Source: Parasulfuritortus sp037446165 (GTDB taxonomy: Bacteria > Pseudomonadota > Gammaproteobacteria > Burkholderiales > Thiobacillaceae). Taken from it: a DNA stretch of 11,115 bases. A program made the position numbers and the translations under genes. The stretch is from the NCBI GenBank assembly GCA_037446165.1, contig JBBIJC010000082.1, forward strand, positions 1-11,115, written 5' to 3'. Below the pieces are notes generated by a model. The model did not search any database. It was not told where the DNA came from and saw nothing but the letters and a program-made list of their open reading frames with translations. This document shows positions 5,581-11,115 of this stretch, in pieces (within the stretch, counting starts at the first letter, position 1; every line of letters starts with the position of its first letter).

Positions 5581-6810
5581 TTATTTCCTCTTGGCGTCGA
5601 GTTTGGCGGCGATACGCATGCGCAAGGCATTCAGCTTGATGAAGCCGCCTGCGTCCTTCTGGTCGTAGGCGCCGGCGTCGTCCTCGAAGGTGGCGATGGT
5701 CGAATCGAACAGCGAATCGGTCTTCGAATCGCGGCCGACCACGATGACGTTGCCCTTGTACAGCTTGAGGCGGACGAAGCCGTTGACGTTGTGCTGGGTG
5801 TGGTCGATCAGCACCTGCAGCGCCTTGCGCTCCGGGCTCCACCAGTAGCCGTTGTAGATCAGGCTGGCATAGCGCGGCATCAGGTCGTCCTTCAGGTGGG
5901 CGACTTCGCGATCGAGGGTGATGGATTCGATGGCGCGGTGGCCTTTCAAAAGAATCGTGCCGCCCGGGGTCTCGTAGCAGCCGCGCGACTTCATGCCGAC
6001 GTAACGGTTTTCGACCAGGTCGAGCCGGCCGATGCCGTGCTTGCCACCCAGGCGGTTCAGTTCGGCCAGCACTTCGTGTGCCTTCATGGCCTGGCCGTTG
6101 ATGGCCACCACGTCGCCCTTCACGTAATCCAGGGTGATGTATTCGGCCTGGTCCGGCGCCTTCTCGGGCGACACGGTCCAGCGCCACATGTCCTCTTCGG
6201 CCTCGGCGTTGGGGTCTTCCAGATGCCGGCCTTCGTAGGAGATGTGCAGCAGGTTGGCGTCCATTGAATAGGGCGAGCCGCCCTGACGGTGCTTCATGTC
6301 GATGGGAATGCCGTGGGTCTCGGCGTAGTTGATCAGCTTCTCACGCGACAGCAGGTCCCATTCGCGCCAGGGCGCGATGACCTTGACGTCGGGCTTGAGC
6401 GCATAGGCGCCGAGCTCGAAGCGGACCTGGTCGTTGCCCTTGCCGGTGGCGCCATGGCAGATGGCATCGGCGCCGGTCATGTTGACGATCTCGATCAGGC
6501 GCTTGGCGATCAGCGGCCGGGCGATGGAGGTGCCGAGCAGGTATTCGCCTTCATAGACGGTATTGGCGCGGAACATCGGGAACACGAAGTCGCGCACGAA
6601 TTCTTCGCGCAGGTCGTCGATGTAGATCTGTTCAGGCTTGATGCCGAACTTGAGCGCCTTGGCCCGGGCCGGCTCCAGTTCCTCGCCCTGGCCGAGGTCG
6701 GCGGTGAAGGTCACCACTTCGCATTGGTAGGTATCCTGCAGCCACTTCAGGATGACCGAGGTATCCAGGCCACCGGAGTAGGCCAGCACGACTTTCTTGA
6801 TGTCACTCAT
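5581..6810 (-). CDS. argG: Argininosuccinate synthase
   Basis: ArgG joins citrulline and aspartate with ATP to form argininosuccinate, the seventh step of arginine biosynthesis, in the cytoplasm. The 409-residue protein has the PP-loop AYSGGLDTS (10-18), CHGATGKGNDQVRFE (118-132), SPYSMDANLLHISYEGRHLE (179-198) and a C-terminal oligomerisation helix ending KLDAKRK, all typical of the common bacterial ArgG of about 400 residues (not the longer E. coli type). I chose ATG 6810 (MSDIKKVVLAYSGG), the usual family start; an in-frame TTG at 6822 would add four residues. The Shine-Dalgarno is weak. It starts 23 bases after the DUF2283 gene. Confidence 0.96.
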   Translation of the reverse strand: MSDIKKVVLAYSGGLDTSVILKWLQDTYQCEVVTFTADLGQGEELEPARAKALKFGIKPEQIYIDDLREEFVRDFVFPMFRANTVYEGEYLLGTSIARPLIAKRLIEIVNMTGADAICHGATGKGNDQVRFELGAYALKPDVKVIAPWREWDLLSREKLINYAETHGIPIDMKHRQGGSPYSMDANLLHISYEGRHLEDPNAEAEEDMWRWTVSPEKAPDQAEYITLDYVKGDVVAINGQAMKAHEVLAELNRLGGKHGIGRLDLVENRYVGMKSRGCYETPGGTILLKGHRAIESITLDREVAHLKDDLMPRYASLIYNGYWWSPERKALQVLIDHTQHNVNGFVRLKLYKGNVIVVGRDSKTDSLFDSTIATFEDDAGAYDQKDAGGFIKLNALRMRIAAKLDAKRK

Positions 6811-6833
6811 ATCTTTGATCAATCCAAGTAAAT

Positions 6834-7061
6834 TCAGTGGGAACTGCCATCGACCGAGACGACCTCGCCCGGGAAATTGCCCACCCGCAACAGGTTCAGA
6901 TTCGCCTTCTGGCTGGCATGTTCGATCTCGATGCCAATCACCCGGCCATCCTCGCTCAGGTTGATGATAATGCCCGGCTGGGCCTCCCAGGCATGGGCGG
7001 CATTTTCAGGACTCAATTCGATATAGAGCGAGTCCATGTCCTTCAGATAGGCGATATTCAT
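6834..7061 (-). CDS. Small DUF2283 family protein coupled to argF
   Basis: The 75-residue protein fits the DUF2283 pattern: a start like YLKDMDSLYIEL (5-16), a middle strand GIIINLSEDGRVIGIEIEHA (30-49) and a variable tail. It has no signal peptide, membrane segment, Cys or catalytic-looking cluster. The function of DUF2283 is not established; in some genomes members sit beside small DUF4258 proteins in toxin-antitoxin-like pairs, but no such partner is here. Its ATG (7059-7061) overlaps the argF TGA (7058-7060) as ATGA, with GGGTGA just upstream inside argF, so its translation is probably coupled to argF. Base use looks like its neighbours. Position suggests a link to arginine synthesis or its control, but that is inference. 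Confidence 0.85.
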   Translation of the reverse strand: MNIAYLKDMDSLYIELSPENAAHAWEAQPGIIINLSEDGRVIGIEIEHASQKANLNLLRVGNFPGEVVSVDGSSH

Positions 7062-7978
7062 GCCATCACCCGTCCCAGGAGCAAGTATTCGAGCAGGGCC
7101 TTCTGGGCATGCAGCCGGTTCTCCGCTTCATCCCAGACCACGCTATGGGGCCCGTCGATCACCTCGGCGGTGACCTCCTCGCCCCGGTGCGCGGGCAGAC
7201 AATGCATGAACAGCGCATCGGGCTTGGCCACCCTCATCATGTCGGCATCAACCTGCCAGTCGGCGAAGTCCTTCATGCGTTCATCGTTTTCGGCCTCGAA
7301 ACCCATGCTGGTCCAGACGTCGGTGGTCACCAGATCGGCGCCCCGGCAGGCATCCATCGGGTCGGCGAATTCTTCATAGTGGTCGGTGCCGTACAGGCCA
7401 GCGCGCTCGGGCTCGACTTCATAGCCGGGCGGCGTCGAAACATGGACGTTGAAACCGAAGATCTCGGCAGCCTGCAGCCAGGTGTTGCACATGTTGTTCG
7501 AGTCGCCGATCCAGGTCACGGTCTTGCCGCGGATGTCGCCCCGGTGCTCGATGTAGGTGTAGATGTCGGCCAGGATCTGGCAGGGGTGGTATTCGTTGGT
7601 CAGGCCGTTGATCACCGGCACGCGGGAATTGGCGGCGAAACGCTCGATGATGTCCTGCTCGAAGGTCCGGATCATGACAATGTCGACCATGCGGGAAATG
7701 ACCTGGGCCGCATCCTCGACCGGTTCGCCGCGGCCCAGTTGGGTATCTCGGGTATTGAGGTAGATGGCCGAACCGCCGAGCTGATGCATGCCGGCCTCGA
7801 AGCTCAACCGGGTCCGGGTCGAGCTCTTTTCGAAAATCATGGCCAGGGTGCGATCGGCGAGCGGGTGATACGGCTCATAACGCTTGAACCGATCCTTGAT
7901 GATGCGGGTCCGCTGAAAAACGTATTCAAGCTCGTCCCGAGTCAAATCCCGGAACTGCAAAAAATGCTTTACGGCCAT
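7058..7978 (-). CDS. argF: Ornithine carbamoyltransferase (anabolic)
   Basis: ArgF transfers the carbamoyl group of carbamoyl phosphate to ornithine, giving citrulline, and works as a cytoplasmic trimer. The 306-residue protein shows the carbamoyl-phosphate motif STRTR (53-57), HPCQ (131-134), the ornithine-side loop DVWTSMG (220-226) and the catalytic HCLPAHRGEEV (259-269), followed by DEAENRLHAQKAL (283-295). Length and motifs match the usual anabolic enzyme. The ATG at 7978 lies seven bases after the argD stop, and its TGAGG Shine-Dalgarno uses the argD stop codon, so the two are tightly linked. Its own stop overlaps the next start. Confidence 0.97.
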   Translation of the reverse strand: MAVKHFLQFRDLTRDELEYVFQRTRIIKDRFKRYEPYHPLADRTLAMIFEKSSTRTRLSFEAGMHQLGGSAIYLNTRDTQLGRGEPVEDAAQVISRMVDIVMIRTFEQDIIERFAANSRVPVINGLTNEYHPCQILADIYTYIEHRGDIRGKTVTWIGDSNNMCNTWLQAAEIFGFNVHVSTPPGYEVEPERAGLYGTDHYEEFADPMDACRGADLVTTDVWTSMGFEAENDERMKDFADWQVDADMMRVAKPDALFMHCLPAHRGEEVTAEVIDGPHSVVWDEAENRLHAQKALLEYLLLGRVMA

Positions 7979-7985
7979 GGCAACC

Positions 7986-9158
7986 TCAGTTCAGCCAGGC
8001 CCAAATCAGCGCAGCCAGCTTGTCGGTCAACAGCGCAGCTTCGTCCTGACTCATGACCAGCGGCGGCAACAGGCGAACCACGTTGTCCGCTGTCACGTTA
8101 ATGAGCATTTTCTCGGCCAGCCCCAGCTTGACCAGCTCGCCGCAAGGCTTGTCCAGCTCGATGCCGATCATCAGGCCCTGGCCGCGGATTTCCTTGACGC
8201 CGGGCACCTGAGCCAGTTCCTTGCTCAGGGTTTCGCGGATGAAGGCGCCGATCTTGATGGCGTTTTCGAGCAGGCCTTCCTCGGCCATGACGTTCAGGGT
8301 CGTCAGCGCCGCGGTACAGGCGAACGGGTTGCCGCCAAAGGTGGAGCCATGCTTGCCGGGCGTGAACGCATCGGCCGCGATGCCATGAGCCAGACAGGCA
8401 CCGATCGGCACGCCGGAGCCGAGGCCTTTGGCCAGGGTCATCACGTCCGGCACGCAATTTGAATGCTGGAAGGCGAACCAGGTACCGGTCCGGCCGATGC
8501 CGGTCTGCACTTCGTCCAGCATCAGCAGCCATTCGTTTTGATCACAAATGGTGCGCAGCTTGTCCAGATAACCCGCTTCCGGGATCTGAACGCCACCCTC
8601 GCCCTGGAACGGCTCGACCAGAACGGCGACGATGTTGTTGTGACGAGCGGCCAATTGCGCCACCGCATCGGCATCGCCGAAGGGCACCCGCACGAAGCCG
8701 CCGACCAGCGGCTCGAAACCGGCCTGGACCTTGCGGTTGCCGGTGGCAGACAGCGTCGCCAGGGTCCGGCCGTGGAAACTCTTTTCCATGACCACGATGG
8801 CGGGATTGTCGATACCCCGGTTATGGCCATGCAGGCGGGCCAGCTTGATCGCCGCCTCGTTGGCTTCGGCGCCGGAATTGCAGAAGAACACCCGATCCAT
8901 GCCGGACAGGGCACACAGCCTGTCGGCCAGTTGTTCCTGAGCGGGAATGCGGTAGATATTCGAGGTGTGGATCAGCGTACCGGCCTGCGCGCACAAGGCC
9001 TTGACCAGTTTGGGATGGGCATGGCCCAGGCCATTGACGGCCACGCCAGCCAGCGCATCCAGGTATTTGTCGCCGTTTTCGTCGTAGAGCCAGACGCCTT
9101 CGCCACGGCTAAAGGCCACCGGCAGGCGGGAGTAGGTTTGCATGAGGTGTTCGGTCAT
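7986..9158 (-). CDS. argD: Acetylornithine aminotransferase
   Basis: ArgD is a PLP-dependent class III aminotransferase that makes N-acetylornithine from N-acetylglutamate semialdehyde and glutamate; family members often also serve lysine synthesis as N-succinyl-diaminopimelate aminotransferase. In the 390-residue protein I see NSGAEANEAAIKLAR (94-108), SFHGRT (127-132), the PLP-ring aspartate in LDEVQTGIGRTG (Asp215), the Schiff-base lysine in TLAKGLGSG (Lys244) and GSTFGGNPFA (271-280). I chose ATG 9158 (MTEHLMQTYSRLPVAF), preceded by TGGTGA at 9164-9169; in-frame TTG 9170 and GTG 9167 would add four or three residues and absorb that site. It heads the arginine cluster, downstream of a 379-base spacer from comEC. 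Confidence 0.96.
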   Translation of the reverse strand: MTEHLMQTYSRLPVAFSRGEGVWLYDENGDKYLDALAGVAVNGLGHAHPKLVKALCAQAGTLIHTSNIYRIPAQEQLADRLCALSGMDRVFFCNSGAEANEAAIKLARLHGHNRGIDNPAIVVMEKSFHGRTLATLSATGNRKVQAGFEPLVGGFVRVPFGDADAVAQLAARHNNIVAVLVEPFQGEGGVQIPEAGYLDKLRTICDQNEWLLMLDEVQTGIGRTGTWFAFQHSNCVPDVMTLAKGLGSGVPIGACLAHGIAADAFTPGKHGSTFGGNPFACTAALTTLNVMAEEGLLENAIKIGAFIRETLSKELAQVPGVKEIRGQGLMIGIELDKPCGELVKLGLAEKMLINVTADNVVRLLPPLVMSQDEAALLTDKLAALIWAWLN

Positions 9159-9163
9159 GTAGT

Positions 9164-9169
9164 TCACCA
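9164..9169 (-). promoter_or_regulatory. argD: Shine-Dalgarno site supporting the argD start at 9158
   Basis: On the minus strand TGGTGA ends five bases before ATG 9158. Start codons further upstream (9170, 9167) would lie on or in front of it, with no comparable site of their own. Confidence 0.6.
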
Positions 9170-9180
9170 ATAAACAAAAT

Positions 9181-9198
9181 CGGCGACATCAAGCCGCC
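9181..9198 (-). promoter_or_regulatory. Leader hairpin with T-rich tail before argD
   Basis: On the minus strand CGGCG and CGCCG pair around a nine-base loop and are followed by ATTTTGTTTATT, then the argD Shine-Dalgarno. It lies between the possible -10 boxes and the start codon, so it could attenuate transcription or be a weak terminator. The stem is only five base pairs, so the call is uncertain. Confidence 0.25.
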
Positions 9199-9273
9199 GG
9201 GAACGAGTAACTATACCCCTATTTTATGTCGGAAAAAACCTTCTCAGGCAGGTCATAGCTGGGCCTGGCCATC

Positions 9274-9308
9274 TTATCCACAAAACCTGTGAATAACTCT
9301 GTGCACAA
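9274..9308. promoter_or_regulatory. Cluster of DnaA-box-like 9-mers
   Basis: TTATCCACA (9274-9282, plus) and TTATTCACA (9288-9296, minus) both match the DnaA box consensus TTATNCACA exactly, as an inverted pair five bases apart. A third, TTGTGCACA (9300-9308, minus), has one mismatch. A fourth with one mismatch, TAATCCACA, is at 9466-9474 on the minus strand, beyond an AT-rich stretch. Two perfect boxes plus a near match within 35 bases is more than expected by chance. They could mark DnaA control of argD or comEC, a DnaA-titration site, or part of an origin; dnaA, dnaN and rpmH are not in the window. Confidence 0.55.
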
Positions 9309-9487
9309 ATCCTGCATAGGCTTGCTAACCGACTGTACTGACACAGGTTTTGTTGAACAGACCATTTTTTAGGCCACTAATAATGTTTATTGTTTTCAAC
9401 GAGTTACGAAATATCCCTGCCAGTTCAATAAGATAGCGTGGGTTTTTTAGCTCAAACGTGACAACTGTGGATTAAGTAGGCCACAAA

Positions 9488-9506
9488 CCAGCCAAACCCT
9501 TGCTGG
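9488..9506 (-). terminator. Weak hairpin after comEC, possible terminator
   Basis: Read on the minus strand, CCAGC and GCTGG pair around nine bases and are followed by TTTGTGG, some 31 bases after the comEC stop. The short stem and poor T-tract make this a weak candidate. Confidence 0.25.
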
Positions 9507-9537
9507 CACGCCGCCGCCCAGTCGCTTTGGCCCTGGT

Positions 9538-11115
9538 TCAGCGCAGTCGCCAATAACGGCTGTCCAGGTCGCGCGCATGGAGCTCGGCCCGGCCGGCCGC
9601 ACCAAAATCCAGGCGCAGGGCGCCCTCCCGATCGGTGCGCACGACCCGGACCCCGGCCGCAGCATAACGGCCAAGCGTTTCCGGCGCGGGGTGGCCAAAG
9701 CGGTTGCGATAGCCAACCGAAATCAAGGCGGTATCCGGATGCACTGCGGCGATGAACTCCGCCATGGACGAACCGCGGCTGCCATGGTGTGGCACCACCA
9801 GGACATCGGTATGCAACTGGTTCGATGGCAACAGCGCCAGACTCAACTCAGCCAGCCGGGCGATGTCGCCGGTCAGCAACACCGACCCATCGGGGCTCGA
9901 CACCCGCAATACGCAGCTCATGTCGTTCTCGGAAAATCCCGGTTCATCATAAAAGCGGGCAAGCGGATGCAGGATGGCGAAATCCACGCCGTCCCAGCGC
10001 CATTTCTGGCCGGCCGCACATCTTTGTGCGCCTTCGAGCGGATATGAGGCCAGTCGCCAGACCGGCTCGTGACTGGCCAGAAGTGAAGCCGCCCCGCCGC
10101 TGTGGTCGCTGTCCTCATGGGACACGACCAAGCCGTCCAGGCGATCGATGCCACGGGCAAACAGAAACGGGGCCACCACCCGTGCACCGGCGTCGTCGCC
10201 CGAGGCATAGCGGGGACCGGTGTCATAGACCAGGCTATGGGCGCCGGTGCGGACCACGACCGCAAGCCCCTGTCCGACATCCAGCATGTCCAGCCGGAAC
10301 TCGCCCGGCAGCATGCGTTCCTGAACCGGAAACAGCAGCGGCAAAAACAGGATCACACCCAGCCAGCGACCCGGCATCCCGCGCGGCAAGAGCAGCACGC
10401 CGGTGCCCAGCAAGGCCAGGATCAGCGCTCGCCAATCCGGGTCGGCAACATGCCAGACCGGTTGCGGCAGTGCCGCCAGCCAGGTCAGGCCGGTCATGGT
10501 CAGGGCGATGACCCAGTGCGCCAGGTGGGCCAGAAACGGAATGGGCACTATCGCCGCGGCCAGGACCAGCGGCACGGCAACCAGGCTGATGAGCGGAATG
10601 GCGAAGGCATTGGCCAGCGGCGAAACCAGCGAAACGCCGTGGAACATCAACAGCAGGGCCGGCGTCAGGGCCAGGGTAACGGCCCACTGGGCCAGCAGCC
10701 ATTCCCGCCAGACAGCCGGCCTGGCCAATCGCCCCGAGCCGACATAGAACAGCACGGCAACGGCACCGAACGACAGCCAGAACCCTGGCGCCAACGCCGC
10801 CCACGGATCGATCAAAACGACCAGGGCCAGGGCCGCAGCGAGCACCCGGGTCGGCGAATTGATCCGGCCCAGCCATAGCGCCGCTGCCACCATCCCGACC
10901 ATGTACAGCGTGCGTTGCGCCGGCAGGCCGAAACCGGTCATGGCCACATACCAGAACGCGGTGACGAAACCGGCCAGACTGGCGGCCTGTCGCGCCGGCA
11001 GACGCAGCGCCAGAAAACCGACGCGCCGCCAGCCCCAGTTCACCAGCGCGAAGATCATGCTGGCCAGCAAGGTCACATGCAGCCCGGAAATACTCATGAG
11101 ATGGGTCACGCCGGT
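9538..11115 (-). CDS. comEC: ComEC/Rec2-type DNA internalisation protein, N-terminal part cut by the window edge
   Basis: The visible 525 residues are the C-terminal part of ComEC, the inner-membrane channel that passes single-stranded DNA into the cell during transformation. The first residues (TGVTHLMSISGLHV) match the start of the competence domain core, so the N-terminal OB-like region lies beyond the right edge, and the GTG at 11109 is internal, not the start. Numbering from that codon, several hydrophobic segments run to about 262, followed by a metallo-beta-lactamase-like domain with DVGQG (277-281), HEDSDH (331-336), LTGD (412-415), HHGS (441-444) and FGHP (471-474). The metal-ligand pattern looks intact, so the domain may be active as a nuclease as proposed for this family. 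The gene reads toward argD. Confidence 0.93.
   Translation of the reverse strand, partial: TGVTHLMSISGLHVTLLASMIFALVNWGWRRVGFLALRLPARQAASLAGFVTAFWYVAMTGFGLPAQRTLYMVGMVAAALWLGRINSPTRVLAAALALVVLIDPWAALAPGFWLSFGAVAVLFYVGSGRLARPAVWREWLLAQWAVTLALTPALLLMFHGVSLVSPLANAFAIPLISLVAVPLVLAAAIVPIPFLAHLAHWVIALTMTGLTWLAALPQPVWHVADPDWRALILALLGTGVLLLPRGMPGRWLGVILFLPLLFPVQERMLPGEFRLDMLDVGQGLAVVVRTGAHSLVYDTGPRYASGDDAGARVVAPFLFARGIDRLDGLVVSHEDSDHSGGAASLLASHEPVWRLASYPLEGAQRCAAGQKWRWDGVDFAILHPLARFYDEPGFSENDMSCVLRVSSPDGSVLLTGDIARLAELSLALLPSNQLHTDVLVVPHHGSRGSSMAEFIAAVHPDTALISVGYRNRFGHPAPETLGRYAAAGVRVVRTDREGALRLDFGAAGRAELHARDLDSRYWRLR

Larger units (their letters stand above)
9171..9537. other. AT-richer spacer between comEC and argD
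   Basis: No gene is visible on either strand in these 367 bases. It should hold the promoter of the arginine cluster (minus strand). Possible -10 boxes are TATAGT (9210-9215) and TAAAAT (9221-9226), neither with a good -35 partner, and I see no ARG-box-like palindrome. A leader hairpin is at 9181-9198, DnaA-box-like 9-mers are at 9274-9308 and 9466-9474, and a weak hairpin follows comEC at 9488-9506. The stretch 9360-9450 is notably AT-rich with several T-runs. Confidence 0.6.

Noticed and set aside
5579..6187. Long in-frame extension upstream of ppnP
   Set aside because: The extension lies in another frame of argG and gives an Arg/Pro-rich sequence without family resemblance; the ATG at 5578 with its own Shine-Dalgarno gives the canonical protein.
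6834..7061. A complete toxin-antitoxin pair around the DUF2283 gene
   Set aside because: No second small gene is adjacent; argF and argG flank it directly.
7109..8056. 315-codon plus-strand open frame opposite argF and the argD end
   Set aside because: It is a shadow of well-supported minus-strand arg genes in GC-rich DNA; no Shine-Dalgarno or family resemblance.
9171..9537. Full replication origin in the comEC-argD spacer
   Set aside because: Only two perfect boxes and two near matches, and no dnaA, dnaN or rpmH nearby; kept only as a DnaA-box cluster.
10102..10878. 258-codon plus-strand open frame opposite comEC
   Set aside because: Gln/Arg/Gly-rich low-complexity translation typical of the antisense of a hydrophobic membrane protein gene; comEC motifs are clear on the other strand.

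Overview
The window looks like a piece of a GC-rich betaproteobacterial chromosome, perhaps Rhodocyclales-like. That placement is inferred from protein character (ArgD/ArgF/ArgG type, YajQ, the Fis-type tail of the sigma-54 activator); no marker gene settles it. Eight genes are complete, one (comEC) is cut by the right edge, and one more is a small conserved-family gene. Almost everything is recognisable housekeeping.

Left part (1-2885): a sigma-54 activator without a sensor domain lies on the minus strand. Divergent from it is a two-gene plus-strand unit: an exported His-rich DUF6515-type protein whose stop overlaps the start of tcdA (tRNA t6A to cyclic t6A dehydratase). The 312 bp between the divergent units carries one sequence with the spacing of a -24/-12 (sigma-54) promoter pointing at the exported protein gene.

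Middle (2886-4761): a small palindromic, MITE-like element with 14-bp perfect terminal inverted repeats and two internal hairpins separates tcdA from a convergent methyl-accepting chemotaxis protein gene, which appears to start with TTG.

Right part (4762-9158): a tightly packed minus-strand cluster, transcribed argD - argF - DUF2283 gene - argG - ppnP - yajQ. ArgD makes N-acetylornithine, ArgF makes citrulline and ArgG makes argininosuccinate, so this is most of the lower arginine pathway (argH is not here). A 75-residue DUF2283 protein is coupled to argF by an ATGA overlap, and a nucleoside phosphorylase and a YajQ protein form the tail.

Right end (9171-11115): an AT-richer 367-bp spacer with a cluster of DnaA-box-like 9-mers, then the C-terminal two thirds of comEC (DNA uptake channel), also on the minus strand.

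I see no CRISPR array, prophage, complete insertion sequence, tRNA or rRNA, and no clear new defence or metabolic system. The points most worth a second look are the DUF2283 gene inside the arg operon, the DnaA-box cluster, the MITE-like element, and the possible sigma-54 circuit at the left end.
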